Assembly (NCBI RefSeq): GCF_033807575.1
Contig: NC_084704.1
Span: 28,993,968-29,057,967 of the forward strand
DNA from: Cydia pomonella
Lineage: Eukaryota; Arthropoda; Insecta; Lepidoptera; Tortricidae
Length of the DNA stretch: 64,000 nt
Direction of reading: 5' to 3'
Both the position numbers and the translations under genes were made by a program. A model generated the notes under the pieces. It worked only from the letters and a program-made list of their open reading frames with translations, did not search any database and was not told the DNA's origin. Positions within the stretch are counted from its first letter, which is position 1, and the number at the start of each line of letters is the position of its first letter. Positions 10,825-22,598 of the stretch are shown one piece after another.

Positions 10825-10935
10825 TATAGATGTACACTAAAGAAATAGTGACCAAGCCTACTCGTGGCCGAGGCCGAAATCGAACTGGCGTCTTCAGCTT
10901 ACGCTGCTAACGTCCTGACCACTAGATGACCCAGT
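10825..10935 (-). mobile_element. tRNA-derived SINE (minus strand)
   Basis: Read on the minus strand, a tRNA-like head carries an A box (TAGTGGTCAGG, 10924-10914) and a B box (AGTTCGATTTC, 10886-10876), followed by GGCCTCGGCCACGAG and CTTGGTCACTATTTCTTTAG. The related minus-strand copy at 26395-26495 shares the CTTGGTCACT.TTTTC junction. A functional tRNA is unlikely, because the acceptor arms do not pair. The 3' limit is approximate. Confidence 0.7.
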
Positions 10936-12688
10936 GTACTGTGTGTGCTACGTCTCACCCAACACTAGCATAACCTTAGCTTTATACGAGTGCATGTACA
11001 TACGTGTTATTTAAGCCATTATACGTTTAACCTCCAGCGTAGTTGTTTGTTCCAACGCCCAGTTCAACATGGCGACCCTGCCAGTGCGGCCTTGGACTGC
11101 CTTGGACCTTGGTAAAAATTGGATTAACTTTTGTTTAAAATTGAAATGGGCTAAGTGTATATATAATAAAAATACTTCGTGAAGGTGAAATTTCGTACGG
11201 AACGTTGCAAGAACTTTTATAAGAAAACAAGAAGTGGAGTACCATATAAAATTTGGCATCCAAACCAACCAAACCAAATAAAATAGTGTGTTCTTCCGTA
11301 ATTTTTTTTTGTATCCTTCCGTCTAACTATATTTGTGTTCATGTTGTTTTTTAAATAGACTTAAATATAACCTGTATAACAGTAATATAAACTTTCATAA
11401 TGTCTTAACGTTATCAGATATTACGCTTACACTGGTTTCAAGCGATTGCGCGCCCTCTCAATCGATAGATATGGGAATCACGACCTTGGGCTAGCGGCTC
11501 GTTACTACACAGAGCACGTGTCGAATTAAAGTTTTTGCTTGCAACGCTAAATTAAAACGATGCCATTTTGTTACTATACAACGACATTCGCGTCTGCATC
11601 GATATACCTTCATTTGCTTCTATATTAAGCTACTTATTAGTAGTGCGATCGTAATATTTCCAAGGATGCTTATAAAAAATGTAGAACCAAGTCACGCCTG
11701 TTAGTTGTTGCGAGCTCAAATAGGATAATCGCACAGTTATTGCCCACGTCGGAATAGACACTAGCCACGCCAACCGCTCGTTTATTTACATGCCATAAGC
11801 CATAACTCGGTTATGTGGAAATGTCTTACTACCGAGCCGCGCCGGCTAACGCGACCCTCGCTTGTTTCTGCTACATTATTATCCAATAGCTCAAAAGAAT
11901 GGTTTGATCAGGACCATAAATTAGTTTTACCGATACATACTCGTAGGCCGTAGAGGCAGACTACAAGTCTGTCTTAAAAAAGGCGAAGAACAGAAATCTC
12001 AATTAATTCACTTAATAATTCATTTAAGTGTGGTGAGCTAGCAAATGTTTTTTAAAAGTTCCTATATAGTACACTCGCCATCAGATATATTGGAGCGGCC
12101 AAGGTGCTGAAAAATATTTGAACATGCCACAGATCATAGAAGGGAACATGCACTTTAACACATTGAACACATTGGCAAATTTGATGTATCTTATGGCGAC
12201 TGCAGATTGCGGCCGCGATTATTCAAACCGCCACATATTTTATAAGTATCAAGGAAATTGATAGATACAGTGGTGACCGCAACGCCACCACAGTATTGTT
12301 GCAACAGTAATACAGCTGCAGTTGACATCCGAATGCCACCTTTACACTAAGGATTAACGCTGATGCTGTAAGTTCTGAAGCCGACGGGAACCCGTCTGTC
12401 TAAAGCCATAAAACCGCTAATACTGGCACTATAAACGTAATATATTTTAAAATCTCGGCAACGGTAGTTAAGCTTAAGCTACAAATGAAACTCGAGGCAT
12501 GCAAATGTCTCTGAACACGCTGTGGAACTCCCGTCTTGAACGGTAACGGATTTGAACGGTAAAATGTCTACAAAGGCTATTCTGTTCTAAGAATAAGAAC
12601 AAATAACCGAAGTCGTTACCATAAAAATATTGAACAATATTTTAGAGGAGCGCCGTGTGTGCCGCGTCGGAGCGGTATCTCCAATATC
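10936..12688. other. Non-coding stretch with CpG-rich patches
   Basis: No recognised gene. The minus frame at 11277-11011 is open but lacks known motifs. CpG-rich patches occur at about 11440-11530 and 11755-11880. These may be regulatory or conserved blocks, which cannot be shown from one genome. Confidence 0.35.
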
Positions 12689-12790
12689 TCCATACTTTTC
12701 GCATTACTTATGCATAGAGTAGAGATTGAAACGAGTCGCGTAGTGCGCCGTCATCGGTATTCAAGCCAGTTGCGCGCGGTTAGCATCGCC
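12689..12790 (+). other. Non-coding element, copy 1 of a diverged pair
   Basis: Aligns with 18331-18426. Both contain CCATA.TTTTC.CATTACTTATGCATAGA, then a less conserved interval, then GTCATC..TATTCA. The shared core CATTACTTATGCATAGA is identical. This copy sits in a CpG-rich block (12640-12830) with a GCCACCGCCGCTGCCGTCGC tract downstream. No terminal inverted repeats are evident. It may be a duplicated regulatory element or a very old repeat. Confidence 0.55.
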
Positions 12791-13683
12791 ACCGCCGCTG
12801 CCGTCGCTGCCTGCGCCATTCTAATCGTATAAAGAAAACACTGGTCAGTCGAATACTTTAGTGATCCAGTATAATAAGTTCCCTCTCCCATTTACTATGT
12901 TAGATCACATTTCACTGGTATACTTGTGAACTGGACTACCCTGTGCTCGCGCAAAATAATGAGAATACACAGCTTATACCTCCTCCTGCGACATCATTGA
13001 TAAACAACGGTCACAAACTCGTATCAAGTTTACACCACTTCGAGCTTTCTTCAGTTTGAACAAACCTATTTTAACTTAGGAAACGAGTCAAATTATTTTA
13101 TTTATTATTTTATTAAGTATTATGATCACATTTTCTTTAGTATATAACATCTATTTCAGTTTATAAACCTATATCAGTTTTCCTCTTTCAACACATCACG
13201 GCCTTATGGTCGTATATATTCTGATACTCGGTACATGTGCGGTCTAAACACGCTAATGGTTTTGCAATGATAATCCGAACAGATGAAGAGCTATAGCTAC
13301 TCGTAAATAAATTGCATTGAAAATGGATGCAGTGTCGCACAAAATGGACGTATGTTTTAGCTGGTTTTTAGCTATACCTTATTAGTTATTACATATAGAA
13401 ATTTAACATACTTACTACAGGTATATTTCCTCTTATTCTCTTACGTTACTTGAATAACGTTGACCAAAATTGAAATTTAATCGTGTTTAAATTTAACCAA
13501 ATATAAATTTTAAACAAAGTTTTAGGCTCAGTTGTACACATCGCCTAATCACGGTCTTAGTTTTCTAAAATATTGCTCGATTGGAAAGTTTTGTAAAATA
13601 ACCCTTTATATGATTATGTTTACAAGTGTAAATGAAGTATTTGTCACAATATCCTACTGATAAAACATCCCCAATACCCACAC
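12791..13683. other. Non-coding stretch
   Basis: AT-rich after the CpG block; no gene or repeat recognised. Confidence 0.35.
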
Positions 13684-13701
13684 GTTTCAGTGCTAGAAAA
13701 G

Positions 13702-14028
13702 TGCGAAGCGCTGGTGGCCTAGCGGTAAGAGCGTGCGACTTGCAATCCGGAGGTCGCGGGTTCAAACCCCGGCTCGTACCAATGAGTTTTTTCGGAACTA
13801 ATGTACGAAATATCAGCTGATATTTACTAGTCGCTTTTCGGTGAAGGAAAACATCGTGAGGAAACCGGACTAATCCCAACAAGGTCTAGTTTACCCTCTG
13901 GGTTGGAAGGTCAGATGGCAGTCGCTTTCGTAAAAACTAGTACCTACGCCAAACCTTGGGATTAGTTGTCAAGCGGACCCCAGGCTCCCATGAGCCGTGG
14001 CAAAATGCCGGGACAACGCGAGGAAGAA
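13702..14028 (+). mobile_element. Complete tRNA-derived SINE, 327 bp, with 18-bp target duplication
   Basis: The element starts with a tRNA-like head and continues with a body containing GTGAAGGAAAACATCGTGAG and GGTCAGATGGCAGTCGCTTT. It ends in CAACGCGAGGAAGAA. GTTTCAGTGCTAGAAAAG occurs perfectly on both sides (13684-13701 and 14029-14046), an 18-bp target duplication typical of LINE-mediated insertion. A 5'-truncated relative lies at 43810-44062. An open minus frame here is a shadow of the element. Confidence 0.93.
13715..13769 (+). promoter_or_regulatory. Internal RNA polymerase III promoter (A and B boxes) of the SINE
   Basis: A box TGGCCTAGCGG at 13715-13725 fits TRGCNNAGYGG. B box GGTTCAAACCC at 13759-13769 fits GGTTCRANNCC closely. 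The spacing is that of a tRNA gene. Both boxes are intact, so the copy may still be transcribable. Confidence 0.85.
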
Positions 14029-14099
14029 GTTTCAGTGCTAGAAAAGCGTTTTGGACCTTGTGAGTCGTGACTAGAGAACCTGAAAATTCTGTTACTTTT

Positions 14100-14272
14100 T
14101 TTATAACAAAAAAAAAATATTTTCACGTACGAAATCGGTGGAAACAATCAAATGTCCTACCTGATGATAATCGATCACCGTAGCCTATGGACAACCGGGA
14201 ACTCCAGGGGATTTAACTACTTGCGCATAACCGACCCTTTAAAAAGGTAACTTTCCGTGGCCATTTGGTTAG
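14100..14272 (+). repeat. Diverged GTCGGTGGCAAACAAGC family member
   Basis: A poly-A tract is followed by ACGAAATCGGTGGAAACAAT, CTACCTGATGATAATCGATC, CCTATGGACAACCGGGAACT and CGACCCTTTAAA. The order matches the copies at 1370, 9593 and 42805 with heavy divergence. Confidence 0.65.
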
Positions 14273-14891
14273 TTGTTCAATCATCTACTTATAAAAGTGC
14301 TTAAGACCGTGATTGTTGCTAGTTGGATAAGTGCGTGTGCCCGACGCCCGGCGGAACCCGCGGTCGCGCCGGAAATTGTTCGCGTAGCGACCCTCTTGTT
14401 ATCTCACCCCCGTTACCCGGGTAATCGCCGCTTCAAATAATTTATGAAATATGACATAATAACCTTTGTAATAAAGGCTAGAGTGTTGCCGCCCGGATAA
14501 AACACTTGACGTTATTGTTATTGGCGAAAATCCCGAATAAGGGCTTAGGGACAACAAGTGCTCCGCGCGACGACGGAAACGAAGCAGAGATTTACGGGGA
14601 AATCTTCAGCGCACACTTTAACTTCTCATTACTTTACGGTGAATGGTACTAACGGTGAATGTGAATTTCGTATGATTATCATTTAAAAATACATACCTAA
14701 TACCTACCCTAATATATTTTTATAAGTTTTACAAAAAGATGAGTAATGAATAATATTGTTATTTTTCCGTTTCATTTTCATGTTCATATGATTAGGTACA
14801 TTTCATTCCAATTACTATACTGGCAATAGCAATGACATTCTTACCGATAGTGTCTGGCCCGTAGGTATATGTTTACGTCAATCATTATTTT
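14273..14891. other. Non-coding stretch with two CpG-rich blocks
   Basis: About 14325-14420 and 14510-14610 are markedly CpG-rich. Open frames are short. No gene recognised. Confidence 0.35.
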
Positions 14892-15190
14892 TAACCGGCT
14901 TCAATTTCATAGAAGAAGGAGGTTCTGTATTCGGTTGTGGCTATTTTTTTATGTACTTTCTTCGATTACTCCGACACCCGAGGTCCGATTTGAGTAATTC
15001 TTTTTTGTTTGAAAGGACTTACCTCTAAGGTGGTCCCATAATATTTTTTGGTCTGATCTGATGATGGAATCCACGAGGGATTGAGGGAACTCCTTATTTT
15101 TTAAAGGCACATGTATGGTGATGATTCGACTGTATTCTTAAGCAACTCAAGCATTTCCTCTCGAAAACTAACAATTTGATGTACTGCAAC
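14892..15190 (+). repeat. AACCGGCTTC repeat family
   Basis: TAACCGGCTTCAATTTCATA, then AGAAGGAGGTTCTGTATTCG, AAGGTGGTCCCATAATATTT, GATGATGGAATCCACGAGGG and GAGGGAACTCCTTATTTTTT follow the order of a repeat I recall as common in Lepidoptera, opening with AACCGACTTC. A reverse copy fragment is at 20040-20205. No coding capacity. Confidence 0.75.
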
Positions 15191-15235
15191 TGTAGGCTTA
15201 CCACGAATTTGACTCTACATATGTATGTATTAGCT

Positions 15236-15280
15236 GACGTGATGGCCTACGCTGAGCCATCGTGTAGAGGAGCCCTTAGG
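15236..15280 (-). repeat. Terminal fragment of the CTCTACACGATGG element
   Basis: On the minus strand, GGGCTCCTCTACACGATGG matches the left end of the element at 40453-40717. Only one end is present. Confidence 0.5.
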
Positions 15281-15653
15281 AATTATCAATAACTCGAAAG
15301 TTGAATCGTTAACTAAACTTCATCACATATGACCATTTAGAAAAGTAAGTACCATTCCAATATTTTAATTTATTTATATTCATATGTTTTATGTTGTCAT
15401 TTTCATGAGCTATGTGTATGTATTACAATTATTATAGATTAATGTGTAGTGTAAAAGTATAATGGTGAATTATGTTGAACTACCGAATTATGTCCACCAT
15501 CTACGATGTACCATAATTCTAGCGATCAAAAAACTATGACTATGAGATAAATTACATGTACAGAAGATAAATGGAAATTTTAAATTGTGCATACATTTGA
15601 CGTATGTACGGTAAATTCGACCTGTACACATAAAGGTAGGGAAATCACGTTAA
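15281..15653. other. Non-coding stretch
   Basis: AT-rich, no gene or repeat recognised. Confidence 0.35.
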
Positions 15654-15793
15654 TTTTCAAGAAAATTGTTTCCTTTTGAGCAGAAAATGATGAATCTTCA
15701 TTATCGATTATGCATTTCAATGTAGCGTATTGGAATGCATAATTTAATGAAGATTCATCATTTTCTGCTCAAAAGGAAACAATTTTCTTTGAC
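15654..15793. mobile_element. Foldback MITE, near-perfect 60-base arms
   Basis: The left arm (about 15657-15719) and right arm (15730-15791) are inverted copies with few mismatches. The arms contain TTTCCTTTTGAGCAGAAAAT and its complement. The loop is about 10 bases. As RNA or single-stranded DNA it would form one long hairpin. High arm identity suggests a fairly recent origin. Confidence 0.85.
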
Positions 15794-16445
15794 AATTTCG
15801 TATCAAATTGGGCCTTATTCTCGAATCAAACTTTCATGTATAAAAACGATTTTAAAAATACAGTGGTTTTGTTATTAAGTGCTTGGTATTGAAGAAGGCT
15901 GCTGAATAAGTTTTAATTTTAAATGGACGACCTTGTGAGGGATAAATCAAAGTTTAGCTTTGTCTGTTTTGTCGGCATGAAATTCTAAATATCACTTGAA
16001 CTTATTTCCTTTAATTACGTAAAATTAATTCTTAATTATTTTGCTTCATAACTCATAACATAAGTTTAAGATTTGCCGCTTTATTTAATAAAACACTAAG
16101 ATTAGGTATTTCAAACACAAATTCATGAAAATGTCGTGTTTAATAGTAAAGCTAAGCAAAACTAACTTGAAACAAAATTTAGACCTCAAAATAGTTATTT
16201 ATTTTCCAAGTGGTTTAAGCCATGGTTTCAAAATTGAACCATGAGCGTAGCGAGTTGAAAATTGGAATATTGAGCGTTGCGAGAGTTTCAAGGCAAGAGG
16301 GGTAAACAAACTTTGCATGACAGTGAAACACAAATACGAGATTTTTTTTAACTGTAAAGCATGAAATCCAAATGAAAGTTATAAAATATTTATCATTTAA
16401 AATGATCAGTTAAAATAAACACGATGAAACAACTTAAACTTTGAC
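15794..16445. other. Non-coding stretch
   Basis: AT-rich. The words GAGCGTAGCGAG (about 16242) and GAGCGTTGCGAG (about 16271) form a short diverged direct repeat. No gene recognised. Confidence 0.35.
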
Positions 16446-16448
16446 TTA

Positions 16449-16986
16449 CAAGGAAGGGTACCCAACTGTCCGAATCCGATTTGATTCATTTTGATATATG
16501 TTATAGAGTAGTCTAAAATAACGGACACGTATTTTTTTTTAGCTGCCCAAACTCAACCTGTTAGGAGAAAATGGCCTTCAAAGTACTAAAAAGTTACTAA
16601 ATCTTCTAACTCCTATATTTAGAAAGTGATGCTCAAGCAACTTGCTAGTTAATGGCTGGTTTGAGTATATGTTTGAAAGCAGCAAAAAATAATGAGCACG
16701 TGTTTTGTTATATCTGCTTAAACTCAAGTTTTCCTAAAAAAATCGACATTCGAAGTTTTATAATATCTTATCGCTAAAGTTACACATAAAGACAGGTATT
16801 TTTATAGGAAAACTTGAGTTTAAGCAGATATAACAAAACACGTGCTAATTATTTTTTGCTGCTTTCAAACATATACTCAAACCAGCCATTAACTAGCAAG
16901 TTGCTTGAGCATCACTTTCTACAGGAGTTAGAAGATTTAGTAACTTTTTAGTACCACACCCACAGACAGTTGGGTACCCTTCCTTG
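16449..16986. mobile_element. Long foldback element with 3-bp TTA duplication
   Basis: The element is framed by CAAGGAAGGGTACCCAACTG and its complement, with TTA directly outside both ends (16446-16448 and 16987-16989). The inner arms, about 16580-16742 and 16800-16962, are inverted copies containing GTGATGCTCAAGCAACTTGC and GAGCACGTGTTTTGTTATAT. The left arm has an additional segment (about 16470-16580) absent from the right, which partly repeats the inner motif (GGACACGTATTTTTTTTTAG against GAGCACGTGTTTTGTTATAT). A TTA target is compatible with PIF/Harbinger elements, but no transposase is present. Confidence 0.85.
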
Positions 16987-16989
16987 TTA

Positions 16990-18330
16990 GTTTACTTTGC
17001 CACTCTTGTGAATGAAAATAAAAATTCCTCATCAGTTTTTGAATGCAGAGAATAAAGAGAGTTCTACGAGCTAGGTGAAAAATACTATAATTTTTTCGCA
17101 ATGTTTCATTTAGATTTTTTGATATTGCGTTTAGTTACATAATTTGTACCAGATTTGTACCTAACTATTAAAGTCATCATTGCCAGACTTATTTGAAAAT
17201 CGCAGCAAGGAAACAAATTGTATCAACGACAAGTGAGCTTTGCTTCTGTATTATATATGTAATAATACATTTGTCGATGGTAGGGGTAATAATAATAAAG
17301 CTGGTGGATTTTTTTCACCTAAAGAGTTCTCTATAATTCATGGTTTCTGGTGCATAATTGTGCGTTTGGATTATGGAGGTTAGATAAGCTAATGCCCCTG
17401 TTACCCACAAAGTAACGGCCCAAATTCCTAATGTACGGAAATAATTCGATTTTGTTGCTTGAGTGCGTCTCCCGGTTTCGACTACGCGGTGGCGCGACGA
17501 CGGCGTGAATGCGAAACAATTTTCTCCTTATGAATAAAATTTAAAGGTGCGTATGCAAATTTCCATTAGGGAAGGCTGTCTCGGAGCGGTGTCATATGGG
17601 CGCACATTTTCTTTTCATAATATAGACTACGTAAAACCGTCATCTAATATGGTTCAGTTGGAGCGGAACCGTTTATATGGAGAATGAAAAAACTCGGCGC
17701 TAATTAAGTAATGTCGACGTTTCCGGCCGCAGAAAACTTGGAAAATATATTGCATTGATAGAAAATATCGAATAGGTTTTTACGCTTTTATAGCCTGAAA
17801 TGCCCCGAGGATGAAAGCGATTAAAATGTGTATTGATTTTTATATTGGCACGGAAATAAAGAGTGGACAGTGCTGATTTCGGACGTACGAGTATACCACA
17901 TTGTTTTTAAATGACAACTGTAATCAATTTATTAACATTTTCTTTTTGGATGCTGTATTATACCGACGTTTGTCTGTGTTTAATCTTTGATGCAAATTAT
18001 TATTGCTGTTTTCGGCTGCATGTGGCAGGTTTTGAAAATCATATCTTTACAAAAATATTCGGTATCGTAACTAAGTATCTACTCCACAGATAGTGATATT
18101 TAGTTATAACAAGTGTTATTTTTGATATGAGGTAGGATTTTTACACCTGTACAGAATTATATAGATTCTCGAGTCGGGTATTAATCCAAGTCGTTCAGTC
18201 AACAATGTAAGAAAAATATTTAATCCCCAAAATGATGTTTACCGTGTTAGTGCGCACAACACATAGGATTTGTGGGCACGGGCCCCAAAGGAAGCTCGAT
18301 GTCAATATTTATTGTGCGCTTGAATCTCCG
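16990..18330. other. Non-coding stretch with a CpG-rich patch
   Basis: AT-rich overall. A CpG-rich patch at about 17455-17515 and another at 17570-17600 stand out. No gene recognised; the open plus frame 17911-18093 has no known motif. Confidence 0.35.
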
Positions 18331-18426
18331 TTCCATATTTTCCCCATTACTTATGCATAGAATACAAATTGGCTACAGTGGAGCTTCGTGTCATCAATAT
18401 TCAGTCAGCGACTGCAACACAGCCAC
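18331..18426 (+). other. Non-coding element, copy 2 of a diverged pair
   Basis: Shares the CATTACTTATGCATAGA core and flanking motifs with 12689-12790, in the same orientation and 5.6 kb away. The sequence around the second shared motif reads ATCAATATTCAGTCAGCGAC. Function unknown. Confidence 0.55.
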
Positions 18427-19511
18427 AATTTTAACTGTTCCCTTGATTTATTCTCATCTAGAGTGACTTTAAAACCGTTGTTACTCAACCTTTTAGAAGT
18501 TCATCGCGGGCGCGTTTGTCTAATGCATGGTGCGTGATTCATCATTTCGAAATGTTACTAACTATGTTTTTGTGTGTTTAGTCGTTGCGCTCCATTTTTT
18601 CTCTTGAAGTTGATTCAACTTTTTACTCTTGCGAGTTATGTTTTCTTAATAATGTTCCTACGAGTACCGCTACTCATTGGAACGCTACTCACTGTTAGTT
18701 CATGAAAATGGAGATCTAGTCTCTTCGAAACATGTCGCACAGGTGTCTTAAATACGTGAGTTAAATCCTAAAATTAGCTTAAGAATATGCCTTTTTTAGT
18801 TATTTATGTGCTTGACTTGTGATATTGTTCTATTTATGTCCCGCGGCATGGCGCATCCACTGTGACTTTCGAGGATAATCGGGTTTGAGCCTGTCGTTTT
18901 ATTTCACGCAAACGTTTTCCGACCTCCTTCAGCCTAGTACAAAATTCAGATAGTCACGTTTCAGCTTATCTTGAGTCTTTCAACTCAATGCAATAGTCGA
19001 AACTCCTGTGGATCTTGTGGTCAGTGCTTTTGTACTTGCGGCGCTTGATCTGCAGATTGAACGTGGCTCCATAGCAACGTTCTCGCAAGTTCTCAATATA
19101 GAGGATCTCGCTTCAGGAAATACCGAGAATTAAGCGGTTAGTAAATATTTGGCGCTGGGTGAAACTTGTACATAATATTTCACCTAGTCAGATTTAGCTA
19201 AGGAACTTAAGTACCTTCTTAAAGCCTTTTTTGTATGTGTGTGTGCAGTGAGCTGCAAAATTGCATGGAGAAATTATGTATGAATTCATTGATTAAGTCG
19301 CCATGCACTTTTACGGCTGATGGTACAGTTTACAGAACTTCTTATATAAATTATTTATAGGTACGATACAATACAATGTTATTTTATACAAAAGAAAACA
19401 ACGTGACAACTTAAAAAGTAAAGAACGGTAGAAAACAAGCGATCTCTTTCAGACAATCTTTGAATAGTGGATACACAACTTAAAAAACTAAAATATAATT
19501 AAGAAGTTATA
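18427..19511. other. Non-coding stretch
   Basis: AT-rich with a modest CpG-rich patch at 18840-18900. No gene or repeat recognised. Confidence 0.35.
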
Positions 19512-19858
19512 CCGGGTGTTTCCTGTAACACGAGCAAATAATTAAACCATATATTGTACTCCTAAAATGATATAATCTTTGAATACCAACTTTTAAAAAT
19601 TATGAAATCTTTATATTTTAACTTTTTCATACAAATTTAATATTATTTTCAATGTACGCTAACATCAGTGTGTTTGACGTTGCTTGTCACGCTTTAAACA
19701 TAACAAAATTCGCAATACATTGCGTCTTAGAATTAACTTCAATGTGTAATAAAAATCAAACCATAAGTTACTTTTCAAACTTGTTGAACAAATGTTGGTC
19801 AGTTTGAGGAGTACAGCCTATAGTTTAATTTATTGCTCCTGTTACAGGAAACACCCGG
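19512..19858. mobile_element. MITE with CCGGGTGTTTCCTGTAAC termini
   Basis: The left end CCGGGTGTTTCCTGTAACAC and the right end (complement CCGGGTGTTTCCTGTAACAG) extend as inverted repeats for about 55 bases. TATA adjoins both ends, compatible with a TA target duplication. The 347-base interior is AT-rich and non-coding. Confidence 0.85.
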
Positions 19859-20039
19859 TATACTACATAGGTACTCATTTTAGTTTTGCGATGGTCGGTG
19901 GATTGAATGTGACATAATAACCAACCATTGACTAGAAAGAATCGAGTTCACAACCCCGTATGCCATAGTATTTATAGTCTTTACTACTACACCAAAATGT
20001 CTGTTTCCGAGAGAAAATGAACGAAAAAAAAATATCTAA

Positions 20040-20205
20040 ATATAATATTTATTTGAAGAGTTTTCTACATTTCTCCAGGATCCCATAATCAGATCCTGAA
20101 CCAATGACAATCGTTTTCGGGAAATCGGAGGCCATATATTAAAAAAGAAACAAACAAAATTGATAACCTCCTCCTTCAAAATCTTGAAGGCGGTTAAAAA
20201 CTTAC
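20040..20205 (-). repeat. AACCGGCTTC repeat family, partial reverse copy
   Basis: Read in reverse: AACCGCCTTCAAGATTTTGA, AGGAGGAGGTTATC, AATTTTGTTTGTTTCTTTTT, and further on a GATCTGATTATGGGATCCTG block. It corresponds to the copy at 14892-15190. Confidence 0.65.
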
Positions 20206-22598
20206 CCAAATGTCATCCCTGTATTTGATATACGAATAGGTAAACTTGTACCTTAGCTCCAGTTTTTTCTATTGTTTCACTTTAAATCAGATAAGAAATA
20301 ATATACGGATAAAGTTAAAGAAATACAATACTTTTGTTCTACTTTCATTCGCAGTGGTGCTGGTGGCGTGGCGCTGCGCTGCGGCTATCTGTAATACGAT
20401 CACATCTAATAAGAAGTTGTGACGCAGGTCCAATAGACTGTATTAGCATAATAATTTGCATTGCATTCGATGACGCGGACCTAAATTGCAGAATTACGTA
20501 GAAAAATACTGATTATGTTCTTTGGAACGGGCTAATTTGCCGCGGGGCCCGCTACAGATTAGCCGTTTACCGTTTACAGTAACAGCTGGGGCGAGCTCGT
20601 GCAGCCATTTTTTTGGCTCAAGGAGGCCATTCTGAACGTACACTTAAATGATATCTAAATAATGTCATTTAGTTATCATTCACGCGGTCATTTCGCTCGG
20701 ACTTGTCCGACTTGTCCGTTCATGTATTAGCCCGAGCAAGACGCACGGGCCAATAAGAACAAAATGACAAAATATAATTTAGACATCAAAATGTAAGTTT
20801 GAATTGGCCTCCCGATCTTAGCCTTTCCTAGTTGCAAAGTAAACATGCCGCCCGCTTGAATGTCTCTGCCAAGCAGAATTGACATTGGCACTAGTTTCTA
20901 CAAAAATGACTGCCACATGATCTTTGAATCCGAAGTGAAAACTAGAATAGATTTTTATTTGAGTAGTTTAATGATATGAGCAATATTAGTAAGTATTTCA
21001 TTACCTACTCTGAGAAATGTCTATTTACGTTCAGATTTAATACAATTTCTTAAAAATGTTCAAATTTGGCTATCAATTTGTGAAAACGTTCTGCTGCCAG
21101 AATCCCAATTTTACTCAGTATAATAATTTATGACCTTTTATTATTGAAAATTTCATCGAATAAGGGCGGAATGTGTAGCAAATTATTATCATTTTTCATA
21201 ATAGGGCGACATTTATTTTCATAATACTTACTTTGTTCTGAGAACAAAGGCTCACTCAGTTCAACAAGAGTAACGGATTATTATGACGCGCAACGAAATT
21301 AATTACTGGATTGAATTTACTTTTCTGCTCCCTCTTTTCAAGATTATTATTCGACTGTTACGGCTTCTTAAGCATCCAAGAGCTACTACCCTATTATCTA
21401 AATCAACACACATTTAAACTTATATCTAATGAAAAAGAAAATTAATACGACTAAAGTATACTTAGCTAAATAAAAAACAGCGAAGGGGTCACCAATTTTT
21501 ATTCCTCTACGAAGTTTTATTACTATAGGTATAATTGTTGGGATCATCCACGATGTCGCGCAGGTTCGTCAATATAACCTTTAATAAAATGACGATACGA
21601 GTCGATCAATATCGGGAAAACTGTAGATTACAGGTTATTGCCAAAGCATTACTAGTGCATGAGTTTATCCGCCATGCTGATATTAAGACGATAGTGATAA
21701 ACCGCTTCTCCATACAAATGTAGTCCGCGTTATCCTCCTTGGGTATGGACATTATACTTATAAAAATATTTAAAAACCATTTAATGTATTCTTTACCATA
21801 GCTGCCCCTTTGTTTGATTATTTTTTCTATTTATTAATTATTACAAAAGTTTGAAAGCTTTTATTTCAATGGACTTTGTTTTTCGGTCCGTAACTTATAA
21901 TAATCCAAAAAATCTAAAAAACAAACAAACAAAGAGGCATAGCTGTAGTCAATAAACACCTAATCATAAAACATTTTATATAATGTAATCCAGAAAGGAA
22001 AATGGAGACTATGTTTGTATGTACGATTTACGAGGTACGACGGTTTCTCTGATAAAAATTGTGGGTTCGATGTTTGCTAGTTTCAAATAAATATAGTTGA
22101 TAGGTGATATTTCCTCGGCAAACGGTTGCGGGTCGGGAGGCTTTCATAACTCGCGCGTAACGATATCCTCCAGGTATAATCTTGTTTACAAATGTGGCCG
22201 GGGAAGATACGTTGCGTAGACATAGGCCATAATATGTTAATTTGGCCCGCGACTGCTGCGGCACCCGCCCTAATATTGAATATTTTGCTTAAACCAACCG
22301 TATAATTTAGCAAAATGAAAGTTGCCTTCAAGTTAAAATGACACATTTTTTAAGTGGTGCTGGCTTTTGGTCGATTATGCAAAACACTTTATTTAATAAA
22401 AATAGTAATTAATAACTAAAATAACGGGACGTCACTAAAGCCTATATTAGAAAAGTTAGTTTAGTGCATTATTTTCAGCCAGGTATTAGGTACATGTTGA
22501 TAGGATTACATACTTTCAGTTTATTTCTCAGTGTTTTTCAACGTGGCTTGTTTTTAAAATTGTGTATAAAATTCATGACAGGTACGGTATATAAATAT
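20206..22598. other. Non-coding stretch with CpG-rich blocks
   Basis: CpG-rich blocks lie at about 20520-20620, 20660-20750 and 22120-22270 in an AT-rich background. Overlapping minus frames across the last block have no known motif. No gene recognised; these are candidate conserved blocks. Confidence 0.35.

Noticed and set aside
12760..12830. Minus-strand ATG followed by an alanine-rich 22-codon frame
   Set aside because: It is a GCC/GCN trinucleotide-rich stretch in a CpG block, has no splice or promoter support, and stops quickly.
13565..13882. 105-codon minus-strand frame
   Set aside because: Antisense shadow of the SINE at 13702-14028.
22028..22346. Two overlapping minus-strand frames over a CpG-rich block
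   Set aside because: No recognisable motif, no splice sites in matching phase, and the frames overlap each other out of phase.
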